Positions 24,441 to 36,491 of a stretch of DNA of 64,000 nt are shown in pieces (the first letter of the stretch is position 1; each line of letters begins with the position of its first letter). Source of the DNA: Methylobacterium currus (lineage in GTDB: Bacteria; Pseudomonadota; Alphaproteobacteria; Rhizobiales; Beijerinckiaceae); NCBI RefSeq assembly GCF_003058325.1, contig NZ_CP028843.1:5139001-5203000 (forward strand), read 5' to 3'. The notes below the pieces were generated by a model. It was given only the letters and a program-made list of their open reading frames with translations, was not told where the DNA came from and did no database searches. The position numbers and the translations under genes are program-made.

Positions 24441-24462
24441 CTACATCGCGATCACTTGGCGG
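24391..24462. repeat. 18-bp tandem array (four units) across the alcohol dehydrogenase stop
   Basis: Units at 24391, 24409, 24427 and 24445 share ATCGCGATCAC followed by GTGCTAC or TTGCTAC. In the gene direction each reads V-I-A-M-stop, so TAG is repeated in frame at 24441-24443, 24423-24425 and 24405-24407. Divergence is only one to three bases per unit, so the duplication is recent. Confidence 0.92.
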
Positions 24463-25571
24463 ATCGCCTCGCCGCGATCGAGCCGGTCGAAGCCCTCGTT
24501 GATCTGGTCGAGGGTGAGGGTGCCGGTCATCAGCTTGTTCACCGGCAGGCGGCCCTGGCGATACAGCGCGATGTAGCGCGGGATGTCCCGGGCCGGGACG
24601 CAGGAGCCCATGTAGCTGCCGCGCACCACCCGCTCCTCGCCGACGAGACCGACCGGCGGCAGGGTGAAGCTGTGGTTCGGGTTGGCGAGGCCGGCGGTGG
24701 CCGTGGTGCCGCCGCGGCGGGTGATCCGGTAGGCGGTGTCGAAGGCCTTCACCGAGCCGGCCATCTCCAGGGCGTAGTCGACGCCGCCGTCGGTGGCGTC
24801 GCGGATCGCCGCGACGGCGTCGGGATCGGACGCGAGGAAGGTGTCGGTGGCGCCGAGCTCGCGGGCGACCCGGAGCTTGTCCTCGGAGAGATCGACCGCG
24901 ACGACGCGGCCCGCTCCGCAGGCCACCGCGCCGATCAGCGCCGAAAGGCCGACGCCGCCGAGGCCCACCACCGCGACGCTCTGGCCCATCCGCACCTGGC
25001 AGGTATTCACCACCGCGCCGACGCCGGTCATCACCGCGCAGCCGAACAGGGCAGCCTCGACGAGCGGCACCTCGGAATCAATCTTCACGATCGAGCGCCG
25101 CGAGATCACCGCGTATTCGCCGAAAGCCGAGACGCCGCTGTGGTGACTCACCTCGGCGCCGTCGCAGCGGATGCGCTTCGCGCCGGACAGGAGCGTGCCG
25201 CGGGCGTTGGCGGCGTTGCCGGGCTCGCACAGGGCGCCGCGTCCCTCGCGGCAGGGCGCACAGCCGCCGCAGGTCGGCACGAAGGACATCACGACGTGGT
25301 CGCCGCGCTTGAGGTCGGTGACGCCGGGCCCGGGCTCCTCGACGATGCCGGAGGCCTCGTGCCCGAGCGCCACCGGCACCGGCCGGACCCGGTCGCCGTT
25401 GATGACCGAGAGGTCGGAATGGCAGAGGCCGGCACCGGCGATCTTGACCAGCACCTCGTCCGGCCCCGGCGGATCGAGTTCGATCGTCTCGATGCGGAGC
25501 GGCCGGCTCTCGGCATAGGGCCGCCCGACCGGGGCGTGGTGCAGGATGGCGGCGCGGACGCGTAGGGACAC
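24441..25571 (-). CDS. zinc-dependent alcohol dehydrogenase (class III-like MDR)
   Basis: 376 residues from GTG 25571, chosen for the GGGAGGATC upstream. Catalytic zinc ligands Cys50 (GLCHSD), His71-Glu72 (GHEASG) and a later Cys (LFGCAVMTG); structural zinc cysteines in TCGGCAPCREGRGALC. Rossmann motif VGLGGVGLSALIGAV with VAVDLSEDKL, suggesting NAD. It oxidises alcohols or S-hydroxymethyl thiols; the class III resemblance is by layout only and the formaldehyde role is not shown. The frame upstream of GTG is proline rich and probably not translated. Confidence 0.9.
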   Translation of the reverse strand: MSLRVRAAILHHAPVGRPYAESRPLRIETIELDPPGPDEVLVKIAGAGLCHSDLSVINGDRVRPVPVALGHEASGIVEEPGPGVTDLKRGDHVVMSFVPTCGGCAPCREGRGALCEPGNAANARGTLLSGAKRIRCDGAEVSHHSGVSAFGEYAVISRRSIVKIDSEVPLVEAALFGCAVMTGVGAVVNTCQVRMGQSVAVVGLGGVGLSALIGAVACGAGRVVAVDLSEDKLRVARELGATDTFLASDPDAVAAIRDATDGGVDYALEMAGSVKAFDTAYRITRRGGTTATAGLANPNHSFTLPPVGLVGEERVVRGSYMGSCVPARDIPRYIALYRQGRLPVNKLMTGTLTLDQINEGFDRLDRGEAIRQVIAM

Positions 25572-25661
25572 GATGGATCCTCCCGGCGGGGCGTCTCCCG
25601 GCCCCGGCGGGAGCAGGCTGGCAGCGGCACTGCTGCCGGTCAACCGGCCGCGGGCGCAGGA

Positions 25662-25699
25662 TCAGGCCGCGTCACGCTCAGGCCGCATCCTCAGGCGGC
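25662..25699. repeat. short duplications around the DUF1127 stop
   Basis: The nonamer GCSGCCTGA (minus strand), which includes the stop codon, occurs at 25691-25699 and again at 25678-25686 and 25662-25670, with steps of 13 and 16 bases. A decayed tandem duplication. Confidence 0.6.
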
Positions 25700-25957
25700 G
25701 TCGTGCGCGCCGGCCTGCCAGAACGGGCGGCCGGCCTCGGCGAGCGCCTCCGCGCGGCTGAGGCCGACATCGGCCAGGGTCTCGTCGGTCATGAAGGGCA
25801 AGTCGCGCGCGAGGCCGCGGCGGGCGCTCCATCGCCGGAACCAGCCGCGCAGGATCGCCAGGCCGGCCAGGCGCGGTTCGTGCACGTGGCTCACGGTCAC
25901 GACCCGCGGAGCGCCGGCGATGCGGTGCATCGGGAACGGGATGACGGTGGCGGCCAC
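25691..25957 (-). CDS. DUF1127 protein
   Basis: 88 residues. The C-terminal half carries the DUF1127 motif: WRRW-like start (FRRWSARRGLARDL), then MTDETLADVGLSRAEALAEAG and PFWQAG. DUF1127 proteins are small basic proteins; in some alphaproteobacteria members bind RNA and influence phosphate or sRNA metabolism. Here the N-terminus is longer than usual. Divergent from the LysR gene with a 106-base gap that must hold both promoters. Confidence 0.85.
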   Translation of the reverse strand: MAATVIPFPMHRIAGAPRVVTVSHVHEPRLAGLAILRGWFRRWSARRGLARDLPFMTDETLADVGLSRAEALAEAGRPFWQAGAHDAA

Positions 25958-26063
25958 GGCAGGTCTCCTTCTGGATCGGGCCAGGCAGAGCTACCCGGAG
26001 CGGGGACCGCCGTATATTGAGTTCTTCACCCCGTTTCGTGCGCGAAACTCACAGGTCTCCGCC

Positions 26064-26942
26064 ATGCGCAATCTGCCGCCGCTCTCGTCCCTGCGCGCCT
26101 TCGAGGCGGCGGCGCGCCTCGGCTCGGTGACGAAGGCGGCCAACGAGCTCGGGCGCACCCACGGGGCGGTGTCGCGCCAGGTGCGGGCGCTGCAGGATCA
26201 GGCCGGCACCGCCCTGTTCGAGAAGGCCGGCACGGGCCTGCGGCTCACCCCCGCCGGCGAGGCCTTCCGGGCCGTGGTGGCGGGGGTGCTCGACGATCTG
26301 GAGCGGGGCTACCTTCGCCTGCGCGATGCCGGGCGCGGCGCCAACGTCCACCTCGCCTGCGGGGCGACCTTCGCGATGCGCTGGCTGGTGCCGCGGCTGT
26401 CGGGCTTCTACCGCGAGCGGCCGACGGTGCAGGTGCGCCTCTCGATGACCTCGGCCCGGGAGACCCGCGACGACGGCGCAGACCTGGTGCTGACCTGGGA
26501 CCGGCTCGCCCATCCGATCCGCGACGAGACCCGGGCGATCCGCCTCGGCGACGTGGCCTTCGGGGCGGTCTGCGCGCCCGATTACTTGGTCCGGGTCGAG
26601 AACCGGCGGATCGCCGCCGAGACCCGGATCGTCCACGAATACACGCCGCATTCCTGGCCGGCCTGGGAGGCGGCGACGGGGATGCGGGTCGCGGCCGAGC
26701 GGGACATCGCCTTCCCGCATAACGGCCTGTGCATCGAGGCCGCCCTGTCGGGCCTCGGCGTCGCGCTGGTGGAGCAGGTGCTGGTGCGCGACGACCTGGC
26801 GGCGGGCCGCCTCGTCGCCCCCTGCGGCCTGCACCGCTTCGCCGACGGCTTCGCCGCCGTGCCGGCGGCGGACCGTCCGCTCTCGCCGGCCGCGTCGGCC
26901 TTCGTCGACTGGCTGCGGCGGATGCTGGCCGCGGAGGCGTGA
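26064..26942 (+). CDS. LysR-family regulator, GcvA-like
   Basis: 292 residues. N-terminal winged helix LSSLRAFEAAARLGSVTKAANELGRTHGAVSRQV; the PPLSSLRAFEAAAR opening is typical of the GcvA/AmpR branch. The effector domain follows (VHLACGATFAMRWLVPRLSGF, then LVLTWDRLAHPI and a hydrophobic C-terminal lobe). It probably regulates its own promoter region shared with the DUF1127 gene, where ATATTGAGTTCTTCAC lies 40-50 bases upstream. Target and inducer unknown. Confidence 0.9.
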   Translation: MRNLPPLSSLRAFEAAARLGSVTKAANELGRTHGAVSRQVRALQDQAGTALFEKAGTGLRLTPAGEAFRAVVAGVLDDLERGYLRLRDAGRGANVHLACGATFAMRWLVPRLSGFYRERPTVQVRLSMTSARETRDDGADLVLTWDRLAHPIRDETRAIRLGDVAFGAVCAPDYLVRVENRRIAAETRIVHEYTPHSWPAWEAATGMRVAAERDIAFPHNGLCIEAALSGLGVALVEQVLVRDDLAAGRLVAPCGLHRFADGFAAVPAADRPLSPAASAFVDWLRRMLAAEA

Positions 26943-27288
26943 GCCGGCGATCCCGTCACGCCCCGCGGTCCCGGCGCATCGCCGGTGCCAGCAGGGTCCG
27001 ACCCCATCACCGGCGGGTGCATCTCGGGCGGCTCGCGCCGAACTGCCCCAACGCAGAGGCGCCGCGAGACCGCTCGAATCGTACGCAGACCAAGTATCCA
27101 CCCGCGTTGCGCGAAAGACACGGCAACGGATACACCTTCGCAACAGAGGCTAGATTGCCCAATTTTTGAGCAAACGCACAACAAAAGGTTTTGCCACGTT
27201 GCCGCCACACTGCCAGCTTGGCCGCAGTTGGCCCCGGCCGGATCTGGCCCCACAGATCCGGCTCCACATGGACTCCCCGACCGTGGCA
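26943..27288. other. porin upstream region
   Basis: 346 bases without a convincing gene. The stretch 27100-27200 is relatively AT-rich (CAATTTTTGAGCAAACGCAC, AACAAAAGG) and is the likely promoter region of the porin, with a long 5' leader. No specific operator was recognised. Confidence 0.5.
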
Positions 27289-28545
27289 ATGCGCTTCACC
27301 CTCAGCAGCCTGACCGTCGCCCTGCTGTCGTCCGGCTCCGCTCTCGCCGCCGACCTGGCCGCCCCGGCCCCTGCCCCGGTGGCCGTTGTCGAGCACTGCA
27401 AGGCGACCCTGTCGCTGCCGGCCTATGGCGGCGTCATCAAGCCGAACCCGAACCCGTCCTGCTTCACCCTCGGCGGCTTCGGCGACATCTATGTCGGCGG
27501 CGCGATCACCGGCTACGCCTATACCCAGACCAACCCCTTCCCGTTCTCAGCCGCGCCGCTGCCGAGCGACCGGGCGGCCCGGGTCGACTTCACCAACATC
27601 CAGGGCTGGATCCAGAAGGCCGACGGCCCGTTCCAATTCTACGTCCAGGCCGGCGCCTACGCGATCCCGGCCCTCGGCTTCCTCAACTACAGCGCCCTCG
27701 ACCAGACCGACCTGCTGTTCACGCCGCTGCCGGTCGCCTTCGGCAAGTACGTGTTCAACGACAACTGGTCGATCCAGGGCGGCCGGATGCCGACCCTGAT
27801 CGGCACCGAGGCGCCGTTCACCTTCCAGAACCTGAACATCTCCCGTGGCCTCCTGTTCAACCAGGAGAACATCATCAACCACGGCGTGCAGGTGAACTAC
27901 AGCGACGGCCCGTGGTCGGCCTCGGTCGCCGGCACCGACGGATTCTTCTCCGGCAACATCAGCTGGCTCACCGGCGCCGTCACCTACAAGCTCGACGACA
28001 ACAACACCTTCGGCATCAACGGCGGCGTCAACCTCGACCGCACCGACGTGCTGTCGCGCAGCCTGCGCTACTCCTACGCGACGCCGCTCTTCCAGCAGAA
28101 TAGCGGGATCCTGTCGATCAACTACACCTATTCGAACGGGCCGTGGACGATCACGCCCTACTTCCAGTACACGAACGTCGCGCGCGACTTCAAGATCGGC
28201 ATCGCCGAGGGCGCCTCGACCTATGGCGGAGCGGTCCTGGCGAGCTACGCCTTCACCGACAACTTCGCGCTCGCCGGCCGCGTCGAGTACATCGCCCAGA
28301 CCGGCGACCGGTTCGCCGGCGGCACCAGCCTGCTCTACGGCGCGGGCAGCTCGGCCCTGTCCTTCACCGTCACGCCGACCTTCACCTTTGACCGCTACTT
28401 CGTCCGCGGCGAGTATTCGCGGGTTCAGCTCTACGACATCACCCGCGGCGACCTGGTCTTCGGCACGCTCGGCACCGGCTTCGGCCGCACCGGCAACCGC
28501 ACCTCGCAGGACCGCTACATGATCGAGGGCGGCATCACCTTCTAA
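27289..28545 (+). CDS. outer-membrane beta-barrel porin
   Basis: 418 residues from ATG 27289 (ATG 27268 is an alternative; neither has a good ribosome site). Signal peptide MRFTLSSLTVALLSSGSALA. The mature protein is built of alternating strands ending with aromatic residues (WSIQGGRMPTLIG, LSINYTYSNGPWTITPYFQY, FALAGRVEYIAQTGDRFAGG). It ends RYMIEGGITF, the terminal-Phe signal for barrel assembly. It resembles the BBP2-like porins of Methylobacterium and Bradyrhizobium, general diffusion channels; substrate unknown. Asn/Thr/Ser content is higher than in neighbouring proteins, as expected for a porin. Confidence 0.88.
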   Translation: MRFTLSSLTVALLSSGSALAADLAAPAPAPVAVVEHCKATLSLPAYGGVIKPNPNPSCFTLGGFGDIYVGGAITGYAYTQTNPFPFSAAPLPSDRAARVDFTNIQGWIQKADGPFQFYVQAGAYAIPALGFLNYSALDQTDLLFTPLPVAFGKYVFNDNWSIQGGRMPTLIGTEAPFTFQNLNISRGLLFNQENIINHGVQVNYSDGPWSASVAGTDGFFSGNISWLTGAVTYKLDDNNTFGINGGVNLDRTDVLSRSLRYSYATPLFQQNSGILSINYTYSNGPWTITPYFQYTNVARDFKIGIAEGASTYGGAVLASYAFTDNFALAGRVEYIAQTGDRFAGGTSLLYGAGSSALSFTVTPTFTFDRYFVRGEYSRVQLYDITRGDLVFGTLGTGFGRTGNRTSQDRYMIEGGITF

Positions 28546-28576
28546 GCCGCTCCCCCGATCACCGACCGTCCCCCCG

Positions 28577-28604
28577 CGCCCGCCCGGCTTCCCGCCGGGC
28601 GGGC
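28577..28604 (+). terminator. terminator-like hairpin after the porin
   Basis: 12-bp stem CGCCCGCCCGGC/GCCGGGCGGGCG, then TCCGTCGTTTTGG. T-run weak and displaced. Confidence 0.6.
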
Positions 28605-28783
28605 GTCCGTCGTTTTGGTGGCATCACGAAAGTCGGATTGAAGGACGAGCGAGGCTTTCGTGCGGGACAGGCGGAGCTGGGCCTGCAAGACGGCGGCGGG
28701 GCGGAAGAGCGATCCGCGCAAAGACGGGCAAAGGCCCTACGGACGAAGCCGGTCGTTCGCACCGCCGGCCATGACCCGGGGCG

Positions 28784-29248
28784 TCACCGCACCCCCGACG
28801 TCTCTTCCGACAAGACCGGCACCGGCCTGCCGGCGAAGGTCCACAGGCGATGGCCGAGGAAATTCCAGAACACCACGACGCCGGTCGCCAGCAGCTGGGC
28901 CGGCAGGTAGGGCAGGCCGAACCCGCGGGTGAGCCCCGCCATGATCAGCCAGGTCAGCCCGAAGCCGATGGCCGCCACGACGCCGAAGCGCCAGGTCGCC
29001 TCGGCATGGGGCCGGGCGCTCGCATAGGTCAGGCGGCGGTTGAGCCCGTAGGAGACCACCGCGCCGGCGAGGTAGCCGGCGAGCGCCGCCGGCACCGGAT
29101 CGGCGCGGCCGGTCTCGACCAGGGCGGCGAGCAGGGCGTAATGCACGGCGAGCGCCGCGAGGCTCACACCGACATAAGAGAGGAATTGCCGCGCAAGAGC
29201 CGCCAGCGCGTCGGCATCCCACAGCTTCGCTCTCGGTTCGCTCGCCAC
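28784..29248 (-). CDS. GtrA-family membrane protein
   Basis: 154 residues from GTG 29248. Four membrane helices with GtrA signatures: FLSYVGVSLAALAVHYALL, GAVVSYGLNRRLTYA, FGVVAAIGFGLTWLIMAGL, and FWNFLGHRLWTFAG. GtrA proteins flip or support undecaprenyl-linked glucosyl groups for surface polysaccharide modification. The usual partners (GtrB glycosyltransferase) are not adjacent. Confidence 0.9.
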   Translation of the reverse strand: MASEPRAKLWDADALAALARQFLSYVGVSLAALAVHYALLAALVETGRADPVPAALAGYLAGAVVSYGLNRRLTYASARPHAEATWRFGVVAAIGFGLTWLIMAGLTRGFGLPYLPAQLLATGVVVFWNFLGHRLWTFAGRPVPVLSEETSGVR

Positions 29249-29357
29249 GGCGTCACTCGACCACGCACAGGAATCATCGGGGCGGCCGGCGCCGCCCCGC
29301 TTCCTGTCTAGCGCCGGGCACTGAACCGAAGATGACCCGAAAGCGGCGGATCCGGGG

Positions 29358-30143
29358 TCATCCTTGCAGGCGAGCCGCCACCTTTCGGCTGAGCCAGCGC
29401 GGCATCAGGCGGGCGCCGATCACCGCGGCCCGGTTGGCCGCTCCGGGGATCACCACCGCACGGCCGGCGAGATGGCCGGCGACCGCCGCCTCGGCCACCG
29501 CGTCCGGCGCCATCACGTTGCCGGTGAAGCGCTTGGCGCCGCCGACATCGGCCCGCTCCGAAAACTCCGTCGCGGTGGCGCCGGGACAGACGGCCGTGAC
29601 GGTCACGCCGTGCGGCCGCGCCTCCTCGTAGAGGGCCTCCGACAGCGACAGGAGGTAGGCCTTGCTGGCATAGTAGGCCGCCATGTTGGGACCCGGCAGG
29701 TAGGCGACCACAGAGGCGACGTTGAGGATGCCGCCGGAGCGCCGGGCGATCAGGCCGGGCAGCACCAGGCGGCTGAGCACGGTCGGCGCCGTGACATTCA
29801 CCGCCACCATCTCGGTCTGGTCCTGCGCCGGCAGGGCGCTGAGGCGGCCGCGCAGGCCGAAGCCCGCATTGTTGACGAGGGTGTGGAGAGGAATGCCCCG
29901 CGCCGCGACCGCCGCGATCAGGCCCTCGGCGGCGCCCGGTGCCGCGAGGTCGGCCGGGATCACCGCGACCGGGACGGGCAGGTCCGCCGCCAGCGCCTCC
30001 AGGCGGTCCACCCGCCGGGCGCTCAGCACCAGCGGTCGCCCGCGCCGGGCGAAGGCCCGGGCGATCTCGGCGCCGATTCCGCTCGACGCGCCGGTGACCA
30101 GCGTCCAGCGCGCATCTCCCCTCCTGTCCCCGTTCTCGGCCAC
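29358..30143 (-). CDS. short-chain dehydrogenase/reductase
   Basis: 261 residues from GTG 30143 (AGGGGAAGG upstream). Classical [21 protein letters not shown] cofactor motif with a following SARR (NADP-type), NNAGFG, the Ser in [12 protein letters not shown], and [10 protein letters not shown] with Tyr and Lys. C-terminal part matches the DltE/YqjQ-like acyl-type group of SDRs. Substrate unknown. Divergent from carB. Confidence 0.9.
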   Translation of the reverse strand: MAENGDRRGDARWTLVTGASSGIGAEIARAFARRGRPLVLSARRVDRLEALAADLPVPVAVIPADLAAPGAAEGLIAAVAARGIPLHTLVNNAGFGLRGRLSALPAQDQTEMVAVNVTAPTVLSRLVLPGLIARRSGGILNVASVVAYLPGPNMAAYYASKAYLLSLSEALYEEARPHGVTVTAVCPGATATEFSERADVGGAKRFTGNVMAPDAVAEAAVAGHLAGRAVVIPGAANRAAVIGARLMPRWLSRKVAARLQG

Positions 30144-30295
30144 ACCCTTCCCCTGATCTGTACGCCTATGCTAAGGGCGCCCAACGCAATCCCCGCCGCT
30201 CCCGTACGTTCCGCTCCCGCCTCGACGCCCGCCAGGGCCTCGCGACGCCGGATCCGAGGAACGAGGCAGCGCGCCGCACGAGTCTGAAGCGTCCG

Positions 30296-33769
<3,474 letters not shown>

Positions 33770-33833
33770 AGACGTAGGACCGCGGAGACATCTCTTCTCA
33801 TCCCCACGCGCCCGCGCGGGACAATCGGAAACA

Positions 33834-33868
33834 GGCCCGGTCGGGGAGGCTCACCCTCCCGCCGGGCC
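33834..33868 (+). terminator. hairpin between carB and greA
   Basis: GGCCCGGTCGGGGAGG pairs with CCTCCCGCCGGGCC with one mismatch, followed by GATTATTTG. It ends 28 bases before the greA start, so it could end carB transcription or act as a greA leader element. Confidence 0.6.
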
Positions 33869-33895
33869 GATTATTTGTGACGCGAGACGACGACG

Positions 33896-34372
33896 ATGGA
33901 CAAGGTTCCGATCACGGTACGGGGATTCGCGGCTCTGGAGGCGGAGCTGAAGCGCCGCCAGCAGGAGGAGCGTCCGCGGATCATCCAGGCGATCGCGGAG
34001 GCCCGCGCGCTCGGCGACCTGTCGGAGAATGCCGAGTACCACGCCGCCAAGGAGGCACAGTCGCACAACGAGGGCCGGGTGCTGGAGCTGGAGAGCCTGA
34101 TCTCCCGCGCCGAGGTCATCGACGTGTCGAAGCTCTCGGGGACGAAGGTCAAGTTCGGCGCCACCGTCAAGCTGATCGACGAGGACACCGAGGAGGAGAA
34201 GACCTACCAGATCGTCGGCGAGCCCGAGGCCGACGTGCATGCCGGCCGGGTCTCGATCACCTCGCCCATCGCCCGCGCCCTGATCGGCAAGGCCGTCGGC
34301 GACACCGTCGAGGTCGTCACCCCGGGCGGCGGCAAGTCCTACGAAATCGTCGGCATCCAGTTCGGCGCTTAG
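33896..34372 (+). CDS. greA: transcription elongation factor GreA
   Basis: 158 residues. N-terminal coiled coil ([20 protein letters not shown]) with the tip acidic residues in [16 protein letters not shown], then the FKBP-like C-terminal domain ([18 protein letters not shown]). It enters the secondary channel of stalled RNA polymerase and triggers transcript cleavage. Normal length. A decayed 25-bp duplication covers the stop codon. Confidence 0.97.
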   Translation: MDKVPITVRGFAALEAELKRRQQEERPRIIQAIAEARALGDLSENAEYHAAKEAQSHNEGRVLELESLISRAEVIDVSKLSGTKVKFGATVKLIDEDTEEEKTYQIVGEPEADVHAGRVSITSPIARALIGKAVGDTVEVVTPGGGKSYEIVGIQFGA

Positions 34373-34407
34373 GCGCCGACGATCGTTCGGCGCCTGAGCG
34401 GAGGATC
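34360..34407. repeat. decayed 25-bp tandem duplication across the greA stop
   Basis: GTTCGGCGCTTAGGCG... (from 34360) is followed by GTTCGGCGCCTGAGCG... (from 34385), both ending in GATC. The TAG stop (34370-34372) is within the first copy. Copies differ by several changes and a 2-base gap. Confidence 0.6.
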
Positions 34408-34505
34408 GCCCGGCGCCCGGCCCGCGAAGCGTTGCCGTGACGGCGGCCTGAGGCTATCCCGGCCCTCACGAGGTGGCCCCGTCGGGCGCCGTGGAGACGA
34501 CGCCG

Positions 34506-35009
34506 ATGCTGCGCTGGTTCCGACCCCTGATCGCGGCCGCCCTGCTGGCGGCCGCCCTGCCGGCGGGCGCGCAGGACGCGACCCTGCCGCCGGGGACGCG
34601 CTTCTCCGCCATCCGGGTCGATGTCGGCCCCCTCCTCGCCCGCGGCCTCGGCCCCTATGCGGAGACCGTGCGGGGCGAGTTGCAGGCGGCGCTGGCCAAG
34701 AACTTCGCCGACCGGGTCGGCGGCCCCGGCCCGACGCTCGTCGTGCGGGTGACCGGCATCTCGCTCAACCCCTATGCCGGGAGCGAGACCCGCTTCGGCG
34801 GCGGCAATGCCACCAACAGCGACTATCTCGAAGGCGAGGCCCTCGTGGTCGACCGCGCCGGCACCGTGCTGCTGCGCCACCCCCAGCTCTCCGCCACCAA
34901 CGCCAGCGCCGGCGGCGCCTGGTACGACCCGGCCTCGGAGCGCCGGCGCGTGACCTACATCGCCGGGCATTACGCGGCGTGGCTCCGGCGGGGGTTGGGG
35001 CTGGAGTGA
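34506..35009 (+). CDS. exported protein of unknown function
   Basis: 167 residues from ATG 34506. Signal peptide MLRWFRPLIAAALLAAALPAG-AQ. Mature region: FSAIRVDVGPLLARGLGPYAETVRGELQ, a helix, then LVVRVTGISLNPYAGSE, GDYL-like EGEALVVDRAGTVLLRHP and a C-terminal helix. The pattern recalls small lipoprotein-like or secretion-associated domains (about 150 residues) but no family can be named. Upstream gap to greA is 133 bases. Confidence 0.7.
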   Translation: MLRWFRPLIAAALLAAALPAGAQDATLPPGTRFSAIRVDVGPLLARGLGPYAETVRGELQAALAKNFADRVGGPGPTLVVRVTGISLNPYAGSETRFGGGNATNSDYLEGEALVVDRAGTVLLRHPQLSATNASAGGAWYDPASERRRVTYIAGHYAAWLRRGLGLE

Positions 35010-35150
35010 GGGTTGGCCGTTCGGCTCGGTGCCCACGGCTGAGAGCTTGCCCAACCGGCGCAAGCCGCGTCGCAGACATCCCCGTTATCCCACCCGCGGC
35101 CACGTCCCGAGAGCCCGATTAAGTGTGCCGACCGAATTGGCGTCCTCCCT

Positions 35151-35192
35151 CGTCATCCCGGAGCTTGACGAAGTCGAGAACCCGGGATGACG
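35151..35192. repeat. REP-like extragenic palindrome
   Basis: CGTCATCCCGG is mirrored by CCGGGATGACG around a 20-base centre that itself contains an imperfect palindrome (CTTGACGAAGTCGAG). Only copy in the window. Extragenic palindromes of this wording are common in alphaproteobacterial genomes. The rest of the 35010-35248 gap holds no gene. Confidence 0.75.
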
Positions 35193-35248
35193 GGGAGAGT
35201 TGTTGGTGTGCGTGTCGGATCAACCGATGCAGCCAATCAAACCGGCTC

Positions 35249-35473
35249 TCAGAGAATCACGGTGCCGTCGATGTCGTCGTCGAGATCGACGGCGATCCCC
35301 GCCGTGAAGGCGGCCATCCGTGCCGCGAGGCCGGCCGGAATCACCGTGATATGCAACGGGTTGTCGGCCATGTCCCGCGCGAGAAACGTCAGAAGGGCGT
35401 CGACCACAGGGTCCGTGTCGTTCTCCGCGCGGCGCAGACTCATCGTGTCGCCCTCGTCCACCACACGGTCCAT
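35249..35473 (-). pseudogene. C-terminal remnant of a PrlF-family antitoxin
   Basis: At most 74 residues (MDRVVDEGDTMSLRRAEN...). The body matches the C-terminal half of PrlF/SohA antitoxins: DPVVDALLTFLARDMADNP, then a helix and AGIAVDLDDDIDG. The N-terminal AbrB-type DNA-binding domain (~45 residues) is reduced to its last strand (DEGDTMSLRRA). The expected YhaV toxin gene is not downstream; that space holds only the REP-like palindrome. It reads as the leftover of a lost toxin-antitoxin pair, though a short protein from ATG 35443 or 35473 could still be made. Confidence 0.6.
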
Positions 35474-35512
35474 CCCGCCACCATGGGCGACGCCGCGGGA
35501 CGGCACACCTCC

Positions 35513-36490
35513 CTATTCCGGCTTGAGCCCCGAGCGTGCCTCGAGTTCCTGCAGGGTCCGGCGCGCCACGCTCGCGCCGGGCAGGCGGCGTTCCCGCTCG
35601 AAGCGGGCGAGCGCGGCGCGGGTGGTCGGACCGGCGATGCCGTCTACGGTGAGCGGGCCGTAGCCGAGCTTGATCAGGGCGCGCTGCGCGTAGGCGACCG
35701 CCTTGTCGGGTTTGGCGCCGGGAGCCGGCGCGGCGTGGAGCGCCGAGGCCTTCACCGGCTCCGCCGCCCTCGCCTCCCGGACCGGCGCAGGCTTGCCAGC
35801 GGTATCCTTGCCGGCGGTATCCTTGCCGGCCGCGTCCCTGGCGGGAGCCTCCTTCGCCGGTGCCGCCTTCGCGGCCACAGCCTTGGCCGGCGCGGCCTTC
35901 GGGGTGACCGAGGCGGTCCCGTGATCCTCGCCCCGGATCAGCGCGCCGATCCCGTCCGGCTTGGGCCGCGCCGCGGCCTCGCGCGGTCCCGCGTCGCCCG
36001 TACTGCGCGGCGCCTCGGCCTTCGCCGTCGCGGTGGGCGCGGCCTCGCCCGCGGGCGCGAGGCCCGGGAGCGGCGGGGCCTTGGCGAAGAGGGGCGCCGG
36101 ATGGCGGCCGGTCTGGAAGCTGAGGGCGTTCGCCGCCACCGCCGCCACCGCCCCGAGGGCGAGGAGGCCGCCGACGATGCCGGCCGGATGGCGCAGGATC
36201 CGGTCGGCCCGGAGCCGCAGGCGGTCGAGGGGACCGGCGGGACGCGGGGCGCTCCGGGGCGCGCGCGGCGCCCGGGCGGCCGGACGCGGGCGCGGCGCCG
36301 GCCGCGCCTCGGCGGTCAGCGCCACGTCGGAATCGTGTCGCCGGGCTGTCGCCTCGACGGGCTTCCGGGCCGGCGCCTCGGACATCGCGTCTCCTTCCGG
36401 CTTCGGACGGTCCGGCCTGGACCGATCCGGCTTCGATCGGTCCGCCTTCGCGCGGACCAGGGGCGGCGGAACCGTGGCCGACTCGCTCAC
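35513..36490 (-). CDS. membrane-anchored peptidoglycan-binding protein
   Basis: 325 residues from GTG 36490. N-terminal ~100 residues are Pro/Arg rich and cytoplasmic; one membrane helix (GIVGGLLALGAVAAVAANAL) follows. A long Ala/Lys/Pro linker contains 5-residue repeats (AGKDT, from 15-bp tandem DNA units). The C-terminus is a PG_binding_1 domain (VAYAQRALIKLGYGPLTVDG, GPTTRAALARFERERRL). The start codon is one base after the stop of the DivJ-like kinase gene, so the two are translationally coupled and probably act at the same cell site. Confidence 0.85.
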   Translation of the reverse strand: MSESATVPPPLVRAKADRSKPDRSRPDRPKPEGDAMSEAPARKPVEATARRHDSDVALTAEARPAPRPRPAARAPRAPRSAPRPAGPLDRLRLRADRILRHPAGIVGGLLALGAVAAVAANALSFQTGRHPAPLFAKAPPLPGLAPAGEAAPTATAKAEAPRSTGDAGPREAAARPKPDGIGALIRGEDHGTASVTPKAAPAKAVAAKAAPAKEAPARDAAGKDTAGKDTAGKPAPVREARAAEPVKASALHAAPAPGAKPDKAVAYAQRALIKLGYGPLTVDGIAGPTTRAALARFERERRLPGASVARRTLQELEARSGLKPE

Positions 36491-36491
36491 G

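Noticed and set aside
24391..24462. Tandem repeats considered as a CRISPR array
   Set aside because: Units are directly adjacent with no spacers and include the end of a coding gene.
24071..24502. 143-codon frame between the TerB-like and alcohol dehydrogenase genes
   Set aside because: Low-complexity Arg/Pro/Ser translation that runs through the repeat array and into the antisense of a real gene.
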